From Streptomyces sp. 6-11-2 (GTDB taxonomy: Bacteria; Actinomycetota; Actinomycetes; Streptomycetales; Streptomycetaceae): 64,000 nucleotides of DNA. The stretch covers positions 1,488,001 through 1,552,000 of the forward strand of contig NZ_BJOR01000001.1 in the NCBI RefSeq assembly GCF_006540305.1, in the 5' to 3' direction. The notes beneath the pieces were generated by a model. The model made no database searches. It was given only the letters and a program-made list of their open reading frames with translations, and was not told the DNA's origin. Position 1 is the first letter of the stretch. Each line of letters opens with the position of its first letter. A program made the position numbers and the translations under genes. Below, one piece after another: positions 36,555 to 45,494 of this stretch.

Positions 36555-37965
36555 CCTCCGCCGCCCCGGCCCGCGCCGCCAGCCGGGAGTGCCGGCGTCC
36601 GTAGCCCACGTACACGAGCAGTCCGGCCACGAGGAAGCCGGCGAACTGGAGCCAGGTGGTCCAGCGGGTCTCGTACATCAGGTACAGGGAGCAGCCGACG
36701 CCGAGCACCGGCAGCACCGGGTAGAGCGGCACCCGGAAGGTGCGGGCGAGGCCCGGCTCACGGCGGCGCAGCGTGATCACGGCGATGTTGACGACGGCCA
36801 TGATGGCGAGCGTGCCGATGGTGCACAGGTTGACCACGACGTCCAGCGACGCGAACGCCGCGGGGACCGCGAAGACCACGCCGACGATCAGGGTGCCGGC
36901 GACGGGCACCGAGGTGCGCGGCGAGACCTTCTGGAGGACGGGCGGCACGAGCCCGTCGCGGGACATCGACATCAGGATGCGGGACTGGGCGTACGTCACG
37001 GTCAGCACCACGGAGGCGATGGCGACGACCGCGCCGAAGGCGATGACGGCGCCGCCGACCGAGGAGCCGGTGACCGTGTTGACGACGTACGACAGCGCCG
37101 CGGGCCGGCCGCCGACCTGGTCGCCGCCGATGGCGCCGATCGCGGCGAGCGCGACCGCGCAGTACAGCAGGGTCACCAGGCCGATGCAGACGAGGATCGC
37201 GACCGGGATGTCCCGGCGCGGGTTCCTGGCCTCCTCGCCGGCGGTGGTGATCGCGTCGAAACCGATGTAGGAGAAGAACGCGGCCGTGGTGCCCGCGCCG
37301 ATGCCGCCGAGTCCGGCCGGCGAGAACGGGGTGAGGTTGCCGTGCTTGAAGGCGGAGAACCCGATGGCGCAGAAGGCGACGAGGATGACGAGCTTGAGCA
37401 CGGCCATCGCGGCGGTCGCCCGGGCGCTCTCGCGCACTCCGCGCACCAGCAGCATGCAGGCCATGGCGATGACGAGGACGGCCGGCAGGTTGACGACCCC
37501 GCCGTCGCCGGGGCCGGCGGAGAGGGCGGCCGGGAGCTGCCATCCGGTGAGGCTGTGCAGCAACTCGTTGACGTACTGGCTCCAGCCGACGGCGACCGCG
37601 GAGATGGAGATGCCGTACTCCAGCAGCAGGCACCAGCCGACCAGGAAGGCGGTGGTCTCGCCGAGGCCGGCGTAGGCGAAGGAGTACGAGGACCCGGAGA
37701 CGGGGATCGCGCCGCCCAGCTCGGCGAAGGAGAAGGCGGTGAACACGCAGGTGATCGCGGCCAGGACGAAGGAGACGACGACGGCGGGACCGGCCTGGGC
37801 GACCGAGTCGGACAGGCCGACGAAGATGCCGGTGCCGACGATCGCGCCGATGCCGAAGCAGACGAGCTGGAACAGGCCCATCGTGCGCTTGAGACCGTGG
37901 CCCGCGCGGTCGGCGCCGGACTCGGCGACCAGGAGGGCCGGGGACTTGATGCGGGGAGCGGACAT
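36517..37965 (-). CDS. APC-family cationic amino acid-type permease
   Basis: A 482-residue permease with about 12-13 transmembrane helices of the cationic amino acid transporter/YfnA branch: GLFQLVCFGIGAIVGTGIFV near the start, AFFSYIGFDAITTAGEEARN at about 230-249, and a C-terminal pair of helices after LARTFRVPLYPVLP. The ATG start at 37965 fits the family; no strong ribosome binding site was checked beyond GC-rich DNA. It lies 131 bp downstream of the ornithine carbamoyltransferase gene on the same strand. By analogy with arginine deiminase clusters it may import arginine or exchange it for ornithine, an inference from position and family. Confidence 0.88.
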   Translation of the reverse strand: MSAPRIKSPALLVAESGADRAGHGLKRTMGLFQLVCFGIGAIVGTGIFVGLSDSVAQAGPAVVVSFVLAAITCVFTAFSFAELGGAIPVSGSSYSFAYAGLGETTAFLVGWCLLLEYGISISAVAVGWSQYVNELLHSLTGWQLPAALSAGPGDGGVVNLPAVLVIAMACMLLVRGVRESARATAAMAVLKLVILVAFCAIGFSAFKHGNLTPFSPAGLGGIGAGTTAAFFSYIGFDAITTAGEEARNPRRDIPVAILVCIGLVTLLYCAVALAAIGAIGGDQVGGRPAALSYVVNTVTGSSVGGAVIAFGAVVAIASVVLTVTYAQSRILMSMSRDGLVPPVLQKVSPRTSVPVAGTLIVGVVFAVPAAFASLDVVVNLCTIGTLAIMAVVNIAVITLRRREPGLARTFRVPLYPVLPVLGVGCSLYLMYETRWTTWLQFAGFLVAGLLVYVGYGRRHSRLAARAGAAEVTPGAAEADRTA

Positions 37966-38096
37966 GCGGGGGTGGTGCTCGTTTCTGGTGGTGCGGGGCG
38001 GCCTCGGGGATGTCCCCTGCCTGTGGGAGCCGGGGGGAGGTCGCGTTACGGCGGCGGAAGGGGTGGCTCCGGGCCGCGGGTCCTGAGGGCGGCCGG

Positions 38097-39104
38097 TCAG
38101 GCCAGGGTGGCGACCATGATCGCCTTGATGGTGTGCAGACGGTTCTCCGCCTCGTCGAAGACGACCGAGTGGGCCGACTCGAAGACCTCGTCGGTCACCT
38201 CCAGGAAGGTGCGGCCGTGTCGCTCGTGGATCCCGCGGCCGACCTCGGTGCCGAGGTCGTGGAAGGCCGGCAGGCAGTGCAGGAACTTCACGTCCGGGTT
38301 GCCGGTGGCGCGCAGCACGTCCATCGTCACGGCGTACGGGGCCAGGGCCTCGATCCGCTCGTCCCAGACCTCCTTGGGCTCCCCCATGGAGACCCAGACG
38401 TCGGTGGCGACGAAGTCGGCGCCGCGCACTCCCTCCTCCAGGGACTCGGTGAGGGTGATGCGCGCACCGCTGGAGGCGGCCAGCTCACGGGCCCGGTCGA
38501 CGATGCCCTGGGCGGGCCAGTAGCTCTTGGGGGCGACGAGCCGTACGTCCATGCCGAGCAGGGCGCCGGTGACCAGGTAGGAGTTGCCCATGTTGAAGCG
38601 GGCGTCGCCGAGGTAGGCGAAGGCGGTCTCGCGCAGCGGCTTGGCGCAGTGCTCGGTGATGGTGAGCACGTCGGCGAGCATCTGCGTGGGGTGCCAGTCG
38701 TCGGTGAGCCCGTTGTAGACGGGGACGCCGGCGTGCGCGGCGAGTTCCTCGACGGCGTCCTGGCTGTCGCCCCGGTACTCGATCGCGTCGAACATCCGGC
38801 CGAGGACGCGGGCGGTGTCCTTCACGGACTCCTTGTGCCCCATCTGCGACCCGGACGGATCGAGATACGTCGTCGAGGCGCCCTGGTCGGCGGCGGCGAC
38901 CTCGAACGCGCAGCGGGTGCGCGTCGAGGTCTTCTCGAAGATCAGGGCGATGTTGCGGCCCCGCAGGTACCGCGTCTCGGTCCCGGCCCGCTTGGCGGCC
39001 TTCAGCTCGGCGGCCAGCCCGACCAGACCGCGGAACTCGTCCTCGGTGAAGTCCAGCTCCTTGAGGAAGTGGCGGCCGGTGAAACCGGTCGGGACGTGCA
39101 CCAT
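38097..39104 (-). CDS. arcB: Ornithine carbamoyltransferase
   Basis: A 335-residue ornithine carbamoyltransferase. Carbamoyl-phosphate binding motif STRTR at 60-64, ornithine-binding HPTQMLAD at about 143-150, SMGEPKEVW and HCLPAFHD near 275-282 are all present. The length and closeness to the long catabolic enzymes, plus an APC permease downstream and an arginine deiminase gene further along on the same strand, suggest the catabolic (ArcB) role of splitting citrulline to ornithine and carbamoyl phosphate; anabolic ArgF cannot be excluded. An AT-rich promoter region lies just upstream at 39141-39176. In this window the deiminase partner is 17.4 kb away rather than adjacent. Confidence 0.9.
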   Translation of the reverse strand: MVHVPTGFTGRHFLKELDFTEDEFRGLVGLAAELKAAKRAGTETRYLRGRNIALIFEKTSTRTRCAFEVAAADQGASTTYLDPSGSQMGHKESVKDTARVLGRMFDAIEYRGDSQDAVEELAAHAGVPVYNGLTDDWHPTQMLADVLTITEHCAKPLRETAFAYLGDARFNMGNSYLVTGALLGMDVRLVAPKSYWPAQGIVDRARELAASSGARITLTESLEEGVRGADFVATDVWVSMGEPKEVWDERIEALAPYAVTMDVLRATGNPDVKFLHCLPAFHDLGTEVGRGIHERHGRTFLEVTDEVFESAHSVVFDEAENRLHTIKAIMVATLA

Positions 39105-39140
39105 CGGGGAGCTCCTGGGGACGGTGGTACGGGTGCGGAC

Positions 39141-39176
39141 TATGGAAGTCTATACGATGTTCCACATTTATATACA
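39141..39176 (-). promoter_or_regulatory. AT-rich promoter/operator region of the ornithine carbamoyltransferase gene
   Basis: A 36-bp stretch of about 65 percent AT, with TATATAAATGTGGAACATCG on the minus strand and TATAGA near 39150, stands out from the 70 percent GC surroundings. It is 37-72 bp upstream of the start codon. ArgR or another regulator could bind here; no consensus match was good enough to name one. Confidence 0.35.
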
Positions 39177-39341
39177 GGACCCTCGCCGGGGTCCGGGATG
39201 CGAACCGCGCGGGTCTGTTGAACTCTGGGAGTCGGGGCCCGTCTCGGCCTCCTGTGCCGGCTCAGCCGCCGGGACCCGTGCGGGCCTCCGTGTCGCCCGA
39301 GGATGCCCTGCGGGATTCTCTGCCCGATCGAGGTGGTACCC

Positions 39342-39797
39342 GTGGATCTCAGGATGTCGGTCGAAGACCGGGAGGAGTTCCTCGCCGGCCTCCATGTGGG
39401 AATCCTGGGGGTGAACGATCCCCGGAACGGCGGTGGGCCGTTGCTGGTTCCGCTCTGGTACTCCTACCGGCCCGGCGGACTGGTGGCGATCGAGACCGGG
39501 CGGCAGGCGCTGAAGGCCGGCCTCGTCCGCGACGCCGGGCGGTTCAGCCTCTGCGTGCAGGACGAATCGGCCCCGTACCGCTATGTGAGCGTGGAGGGGC
39601 CGGTCGTGGGCGTCGAGGATCCGGTGCCCCCGGCCGAGCACGAGGCGCTGGCCCACCGGTACCTGGACGCGGACGCCGCGACGGCGTACCTGGCGGCCAA
39701 CCAGGAGCAACTGGCCGACGACATCCTCATCCGCATGCGGCCCGAGAGGTGGAGGACGGCAGACTTCTCCGCCTTCGCCGCGGAGTTCGACACCTAG
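39342..39797 (+). CDS. Pyridoxamine 5'-phosphate oxidase-like FMN-binding protein
   Basis: A 151-residue split-barrel flavin protein of the PPOX class. The strands LHVGILGVNDP, LLVPLWYSYRPGGLVAIETG and RFSLCVQDESAPYRYVSVEGPV are typical, followed by a helix and ILIRMRPERWRTADFS. Members use FMN or F420 and include many uncharacterised reductases. The GTG 39342 was chosen for its AGGTGG site 5 nt upstream; ATG 39354 is also possible. It precedes the adenylation-thiolation-reductase gene by 47 bp on the same strand, so it is probably the first gene of that small operon and may carry out a redox step on the product. Confidence 0.8.
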   Translation: MDLRMSVEDREEFLAGLHVGILGVNDPRNGGGPLLVPLWYSYRPGGLVAIETGRQALKAGLVRDAGRFSLCVQDESAPYRYVSVEGPVVGVEDPVPPAEHEALAHRYLDADAATAYLAANQEQLADDILIRMRPERWRTADFSAFAAEFDT

Positions 39798-39844
39798 TCC
39801 TCCGTGCGGCAGGCGATGCACGTGCAGCACAGACGGGACATCCC

Positions 39845-42800
39845 ATGGTCATTGACACGATGACGCTTCCGGTGGCGCCGGCGTGGAACGCGGGGACACT
39901 GTGGTACCCGCGCGATCGCTGTCTGCACGAGCTGTTCGACTCCCAGGCCACGCTGCGCCCCCGGGCGACCGCCTCCGTACAGCACGGCCGCAGCATGAGC
40001 TACGGCGAGCTGAAGGACCGCTCCGACGCGCTGGCCGCCCGGCTGCTCGGCTCCGGGGTGCGGCGCGGTGACGGGGTCGGTGTGTGCGGGAGCCGGTCCC
40101 TGGAGGCGCTGGTCGCCTTTCTGGGCATCCTCAAGACCGGCGCCGCGTACGTCCCGCTCGACGACGCCTCCCCGCCCGGACGGCTCCAGGCGATGGCGGA
40201 GGACGCCGGGGTGCACACCGTGGTGACGCTGCCCGGCAGTGTCTGCCGCATCCGGCGGGTGCGGACCCGCATCGCCCTGGACGGGTCGGCGCCGGCCGTG
40301 CCGGCCGCGCTCCCGCGCACCGGGGTACTGCCCGGGGACTGCGCCTACGTGATGTTCACCTCCGGCTCGACCGGCCGTCCCAAACCCGTCGCGGTCCCGC
40401 ACTGCGGCGTGGTCCGGCTGGCCGCCTCCGATCTGGTGTGGCAGCGGCCGCGCCCCGGTGAGCGGGTGCTGCACGCCTACGGCCTCTCCTCGGACGCCTC
40501 CACGATCGAGATCTGGTCCACGCTGCTCGCCGGGGCCTGCGTGGTGATCGCCGATCAGGAGGAGCTGCTGTCACCGGCCGCCCTGGAGTCCCGGCTGCTG
40601 TCCGAGCGGGTCAGCATCGCCTACCTGACCACCGGGGTGTTCCACCACATCGGGCGCACCAGGCCGTCGGCACTGCGGTCCCTGCGGTTCGCCTCGGCCG
40701 GCGGCGAGGCGATGGACCCGGAGCTGGCCCGCGCGATCCTGGCGGCCTGCCCGGACACCACCGTGGTCAACTTCTACGGCCCGACCGAGAACAGTGTGGT
40801 CTCCACCGCACACCTGGTGGACGGTCTGCCTCCCGAGGCGACGGCGGTGCCGATCGGCCGGCCGCTGGAGAACTCCACCTGCTACGTGGTGCGGGCGGAC
40901 GGCACGCTCGCGGACGCCGGTGAGGAGGGCGAACTCCTCGTCGGCGGGGACGGGCTCGCGCTGGGGTACCTCGGCGACCCCGAGCTGACCGCCGAGCGCT
41001 TCGTCGACAACCGCTTCGAGCCCGGCACGCGGCTCTACCGCACCGGTGACCGGGTGGTCCGGCGCGCGGACGGCGTACTGGAGTACCGGGCGCGGGCGGA
41101 CCGGCAGATCAAGCTGCGCGGGCACCGCATCGAGCCGGACGAGATAGAGGCGCGGCTGCGGGCGGACGACGCGGTCGGCGAGGCCGTCGTCGAACTGGAG
41201 GGCGACAGCCTGATCGGGTACGTGACACCGGCCCGGCCCGGCCGGGCGCTGCCGCTGGACCGCATCCGCGGCGGGCTCACGGCATGGCTGCCCGCGGCCG
41301 CGGTGCCCGCGCGGCTGGTGGAGGTGGGGCGGTTCCCGGTGACCGCGGGGGGCAAGGTCGACCGCTGCCGGCTGCGCCTGCTGGCGGCCGCGGACGGGGC
41401 CACCGCCCCGGCGCCCGGCCACCGCCCCGGGCCGGGTCCGCAGCAGTCGGCGGCGCGGGTGTGGCAGGTGGTGCTGGGCGTGCACCCGGCGCCCGGGGAC
41501 AGCTTCTTCGACATCGGCGGCGACTCCCTGCTGGCGGCCGAGGCCGTCACGCGCACCCTGGCCGCCTTCGGGCTCGACGCCCGGCACGGCCGCGCCCTGA
41601 TCCACAGTCTGCTGCGCTCCCCCACCCTGGAGGACTTCACGGCCGCCGTCACCGCCCTCACCTCCGTCGAGGGCCGGGGGGCCCGGGCGGCCCCCGACGC
41701 CGGCGCCGTGGACTTCCGCGCCGAGGCGCGGCTGGGCCTCACCCTGCCGCCGCCGCGCGGTCCGGAGCCGGACTGGCGGCACCCCCGGGAGGTGCTGCTC
41801 ACCGGCGCCTCCGGCTTCGTCGGCGCCTTCCTGCTGGACCGGCTGCTGCGTCGCACCGGCGCCCGGGTGCACTGCCCGGTGCGCGGCCGCGACGCCGCGC
41901 ACGCCCGGCGGAAGGTGATGCGGAACCTGGCCCGGTTCGGCCTCGCCACCACGGCGGCCGCCGACCGCGTCGAGTGCTTCCCGGCGGACCTCGCCGAGCC
42001 CGGCCTCGGTCTGGAACCGGGCCGCGCCGAGGAACTGGCCGACGCCCTCGACCTGGTGATCCACGCCGCCGCACAGGTCAACTTCCTCTATCCGTACGAG
42101 GCGTTGCGCCGCGCCAACGTGGAGGGCACCCGGCAGCTCGTACGCCTGGCGGCCGAACGCGCCGTGCCCGTGCACTTCTTCTCCACGATCGCGGTGCTGG
42201 CCGGCTTCGGCACCGCCGGCGTGCGGCACGTGGACGAGGACCTGCCGCTCGACCACGCCGACCGGCTCACCATGGGCTACGCCGAGAGCAAGTGGGTGGC
42301 CGAGGAGGTGCTGCGCGACGCCGCGGGCCAGGGCCTGCCGGTGGCGGTCCACCGGCCGTACGAGATCACCGGTGACCGGCGCACCGGCGCGTGCAACACC
42401 GACACCGCGATCTGCTCGCTGTTCAAGACGATCACCGAGACCGGGCTGGCCCCCGACATCCCGCTGCCGCTGGACTTCGTCCCGGTGGACTTCCTCACCG
42501 AGGCGGTGGTGCACATCGCCACCGCGCACCGCGCCGGCCACCGGACCTACCACTTGACCAACCCCCACCCGGCGAGCCTGCGCGACATGCTCGACCGGAT
42601 GGACGCGGGCGGCCACCGGATCCGGCGGCTCCCCTACGAGGAATGGGTGGACGACCTCGTCCGCCATGTCGCGCGGCACCCCACGAGCCCCACCGCCCCG
42701 TTCGTCTCCCTGTGCGTGGACCGCTGCAAGCAGGCGGACATGTCCGTCAAGGAGATGTACTTCGAGGGCACCTTCCCGGCCGTGGGGCGGGCCAACGTCG

Positions 42801-42907
42801 AGCGTGACCTGGCCGGCACGGGGCTGCGCTGCCCGCCCGTCGACGCGGCACTGCTGGACCGCTACCTGGAGTACTTCTACGCCACCGGCTACATCGAGCG
42901 CCCGTAG
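39845..42907 (+). CDS. Adenylation-thiolation-thioester reductase enzyme (NRPS-like)
   Basis: A 1020-residue one-module NRPS-like protein. The adenylation domain (about 25-520) has YVMFTSGSTGRPKPVAVPH, NFYGPTENSVVS, YRTGDRVV and the final lysine in VTAGGKVDR. The carrier domain (about 535-610) has the phosphopantetheine serine in DIGGDSLLAAEA. The reductase domain (about 635-1020) has the NAD(P)H motif LTGASGFVGAF, the YAESK catalytic pair and STIAVLAG. Such enzymes activate an amino or aryl acid and release it as an aldehyde or alcohol, as Lys2 and carboxylic acid reductases do. Hand alignment to GrsA gives the pocket code D-A-I-Y-S-G-F-V-V-K; I cannot assign a substrate. There is no condensation domain. 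It is followed by two P450 genes. Confidence 0.92.
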   Translation: MVIDTMTLPVAPAWNAGTLWYPRDRCLHELFDSQATLRPRATASVQHGRSMSYGELKDRSDALAARLLGSGVRRGDGVGVCGSRSLEALVAFLGILKTGAAYVPLDDASPPGRLQAMAEDAGVHTVVTLPGSVCRIRRVRTRIALDGSAPAVPAALPRTGVLPGDCAYVMFTSGSTGRPKPVAVPHCGVVRLAASDLVWQRPRPGERVLHAYGLSSDASTIEIWSTLLAGACVVIADQEELLSPAALESRLLSERVSIAYLTTGVFHHIGRTRPSALRSLRFASAGGEAMDPELARAILAACPDTTVVNFYGPTENSVVSTAHLVDGLPPEATAVPIGRPLENSTCYVVRADGTLADAGEEGELLVGGDGLALGYLGDPELTAERFVDNRFEPGTRLYRTGDRVVRRADGVLEYRARADRQIKLRGHRIEPDEIEARLRADDAVGEAVVELEGDSLIGYVTPARPGRALPLDRIRGGLTAWLPAAAVPARLVEVGRFPVTAGGKVDRCRLRLLAAADGATAPAPGHRPGPGPQQSAARVWQVVLGVHPAPGDSFFDIGGDSLLAAEAVTRTLAAFGLDARHGRALIHSLLRSPTLEDFTAAVTALTSVEGRGARAAPDAGAVDFRAEARLGLTLPPPRGPEPDWRHPREVLLTGASGFVGAFLLDRLLRRTGARVHCPVRGRDAAHARRKVMRNLARFGLATTAAADRVECFPADLAEPGLGLEPGRAEELADALDLVIHAAAQVNFLYPYEALRRANVEGTRQLVRLAAERAVPVHFFSTIAVLAGFGTAGVRHVDEDLPLDHADRLTMGYAESKWVAEEVLRDAAGQGLPVAVHRPYEITGDRRTGACNTDTAICSLFKTITETGLAPDIPLPLDFVPVDFLTEAVVHIATAHRAGHRTYHLTNPHPASLRDMLDRMDAGGHRIRRLPYEEWVDDLVRHVARHPTSPTAPFVSLCVDRCKQADMSVKEMYFEGTFPAVGRANVERDLAGTGLRCPPVDAALLDRYLEYFYATGYIERP

Positions 42908-42963
42908 CCGCACCTCTGCGGTCGGGCCCCCGTGGCCGACGCCACCCCAGCACAGGAGCGAGC

Positions 42964-44187
42964 ATGACCCCACCCCCACCCGGCGCGCAGGCACCCGGCC
43001 CCGAGGCGGACGTCCTGGACTTCCCCCTCCCGCCGCCGGGCACCATGGGGCCGCCCGAGACGTGCGCGCGGCTGCGCGAGAGCCGCCCCGTGGCCAGGGT
43101 CGGGCTGCTGATGGACGCGACCGCCTGGTACGTCACCCGGTACGAGGACGTCCGGGCGCTGCTCGCCGACCCCCGGCTGATCAGGCCGACCATCAACGAC
43201 TGGCCGCCCCGTCCCGGCCCGGCCGCCGACGAGGGACCCCACCTGGTCACCATGGCGGAACTGGACGGCCCCCGGCACCTGGCGCTGCGCAGGTCCTTGG
43301 CCTCGGCGTTCAGCTCCGGAGCCGTCCGGGAGCGGCTGCCGCGCATCCGCGAACTCGCCGACCGGCTGCTGGAGGAGTTCGCGGAGGGCGGCCCTCCCGG
43401 CGACCTGGTGGCCGGGTTCACGGAGCCGTTCCCGCTGCTCGTGCTGTGCGACCTGGTGGGCATCCCCGCCGGGGACCGGGACTGGTTCCTGCCGGTCCTG
43501 GACTCGGCCCTCGACGGGATGGTGACCGCCGAGGAGGGGCGCAGGGTCACCGACCTGCTGCGCGCGTACGTGGCCGAGCTGATCGCGCGGAAGCGGAGCC
43601 GGCCCGGCGACGACGTCCTGACCCTGCTGGTCCGCCAGTGCGAGGACGGGATCCTGACCGACGAGGAGGTGACGGCCTTCGGGCTGTCCATGCTCACGGT
43701 CGGCTTCGGCATCAGCGGCTTCTTCCTGGCCGGCTCGGTGCACGCCCTGCTGCACCGGCCGGACCAGTGGGCCCGCCTGCGCGACCACCGCGACCTCATG
43801 CCGGGCGCGGTGGAGGAACTCCTGCGGTACATGCCGGTGATGAACGGCACCGTGCTGCTGCTGGCCACCGAGGACATCGAGGTGGGCGGGCAGACCATCC
43901 GCGGGGGCGACGCCGTCATCCCGGTGCTGGCCTCCGCCAACCGCGACGGGAGCGTGTTCGCCGACGCCGCCCGGCTCGACCTGTGCCGCGCGGACAACCC
44001 CCACCTGGCCTTCGGCCGGGGAACCCACAACTGCGTCGGCGCGCACCTGGCCCGCGCCGAACTGACCCTCGGGCTGCAGGCGTTGCTCGACCGCTTCCCA
44101 CAACTGCGTCCCGCCGAGGGGCAGGAACCCCTCTGGGACGACCAGTCCGTCACCAAGTCACCGCTGACCCTCCCGGTCGGCTGGTGA
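42964..44187 (+). CDS. Cytochrome P450, first of a tandem pair, with altered I-helix
   Basis: A 407-residue bacterial class I P450. The heme-cysteine motif is FGRGTHNCVGAHLA (about 350-363) and the K-helix ExxR is EELLRYMP. The I-helix, where most P450s have AGxxT, reads TVGFGISGFFLAG: the alanine and the catalytic threonine are replaced (V, I). P450s lacking this threonine often catalyse phenol coupling or other unusual reactions, or use a substrate hydroxyl for oxygen activation. The start ATG 42964 has AGGAG. It starts 56 bp after the NRPS-like gene and 33 bp before the paralogous P450, so the four genes read as one operon. Ferredoxin partners are not encoded nearby. Confidence 0.92.
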   Translation: MTPPPPGAQAPGPEADVLDFPLPPPGTMGPPETCARLRESRPVARVGLLMDATAWYVTRYEDVRALLADPRLIRPTINDWPPRPGPAADEGPHLVTMAELDGPRHLALRRSLASAFSSGAVRERLPRIRELADRLLEEFAEGGPPGDLVAGFTEPFPLLVLCDLVGIPAGDRDWFLPVLDSALDGMVTAEEGRRVTDLLRAYVAELIARKRSRPGDDVLTLLVRQCEDGILTDEEVTAFGLSMLTVGFGISGFFLAGSVHALLHRPDQWARLRDHRDLMPGAVEELLRYMPVMNGTVLLLATEDIEVGGQTIRGGDAVIPVLASANRDGSVFADAARLDLCRADNPHLAFGRGTHNCVGAHLARAELTLGLQALLDRFPQLRPAEGQEPLWDDQSVTKSPLTLPVGW

Positions 44188-44219
44188 TCCGCCCCGCAGG
44201 CACCAGGGGAGGTCCACCC

Positions 44220-45440
44220 GTGAACACCACGCCGGAACCCGCCGTCGACGTGTCCGCTGTGCCCGTTATCGAGTTGCCCCTCCCGCCGCCGGGCACCATG
44301 GGCCCGCCCGAGGAGTACGGCCGGCTGCGCCGGGAGTGCCCCCTGGCCAGGGTCAGGCTGCCGATCGGCGCCACCGCCTGGTACGCCACCCGCTACGACG
44401 ACGTCAAGGAACTGATCGCCGACGCCCGGCTGATCAGGCCGAGCATCACCGACTGGCCGCCCCGCCCCGGCCATGTCCCCGGTGACGAACCGGGCCTGGT
44501 CACGATGATGGAACTGGAGGGCCCCCGGCACGCCGCCCTGCGCCGGGCCCTGAGCGAGCCGTTCAGCGTCCGGTCCGTGCGGAGCCGGCTGCCGCGCATC
44601 CGGCGGTCGGCCGACCGGCTGCTGGATCCGTTCGTCGGCAGCGACCAGCCCGGCGACCTGGTCGTCCGGTTCCTCGAACCCTTCCCCGTCATGGTGATGT
44701 GCGATCTCGTCGGCATCCCCTACGAGGACAGCGACTACTTCCTGCCCAGGGCGGACGCCGCGCTCGGGGCCATCCTCACGCTGGAGGAGGGCCGCGAGGC
44801 CACCTCCCAACTGCGCGAGTACATCACCTCGTTGCTCGACCGGAAGCGGCGCGGGCCCGGCGACGACATGCTCACCCGGCTGGTCGACGAGTGCGAGCGC
44901 GGCGCTCTGGACCACGAGAGCGCGGTGAACTTCGGGCTGTCCATGCTGGTCGCCGGCTACCGCACGAGCACCATGTTCCTGGCCGACGCCGTGCTGACCC
45001 TGCTGACCCTGCCCGGCGCGTACGCACGCCTGCGCGACCACCGCGACCTCATGCCGGGCGCGGTGGAGGAACTCCTGCGCTATGTCCCGGTGATGAACGG
45101 CGTCGTCGTCCTCCAGGCCGTCGAGGACATCGAGTTGCACGGCCGGACCATCCGAGCCGGCGACGCCGTGCTGCCCGTGCTCGCCGCGGCCAACCGCGAC
45201 GAGCACGTGTTCACCGACGCCGACCGGCTCGACCTGTGCCGCGCCGACAACCCCCACCTCACCTTCGGCCGCGGGGCGCACAACTGCATCGGCTCCCACC
45301 TGGCACGCGCCCAGATGACCGTGTGCCTGGAAGCCCTGTTCGACCGCCTCCCGAACCTGCGCCTGGCCGAGGGCCACCAACCCATCTGGGAGGACGAGTC
45401 ACCGAGCAAGTCACCGCTCACCCTTCCGGTCCACTGGTGA
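44220..45440 (+). CDS. Cytochrome P450, second of a tandem pair
   Basis: A 406-residue P450 clearly paralogous to the previous one; long stretches such as LPPPGTMGPPE, LRDHRDLMPGAVEELLRY and LDLCRADNPHL are shared. The heme motif is FGRGAHNCIGSHLA. Unlike its neighbour it keeps a normal I-helix, VAGYRTSTMF with AGxxT, so it should work as a conventional monooxygenase. The GTG start at 44220 follows GGGGAGG. The pair probably arose by tandem duplication and then diverged in catalytic role. It ends the biosynthetic-looking set and converges on the GH84 gene; the 54-bp gap between them shows no clear hairpin. Confidence 0.92.
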   Translation: MNTTPEPAVDVSAVPVIELPLPPPGTMGPPEEYGRLRRECPLARVRLPIGATAWYATRYDDVKELIADARLIRPSITDWPPRPGHVPGDEPGLVTMMELEGPRHAALRRALSEPFSVRSVRSRLPRIRRSADRLLDPFVGSDQPGDLVVRFLEPFPVMVMCDLVGIPYEDSDYFLPRADAALGAILTLEEGREATSQLREYITSLLDRKRRGPGDDMLTRLVDECERGALDHESAVNFGLSMLVAGYRTSTMFLADAVLTLLTLPGAYARLRDHRDLMPGAVEELLRYVPVMNGVVVLQAVEDIELHGRTIRAGDAVLPVLAAANRDEHVFTDADRLDLCRADNPHLTFGRGAHNCIGSHLARAQMTVCLEALFDRLPNLRLAEGHQPIWEDESPSKSPLTLPVHW

Positions 45441-45494
45441 GCGCCGCGAACTGGTGAGCGGCTCCTTGCCGAAGTCACCCGCGGCCGGTCCGGC

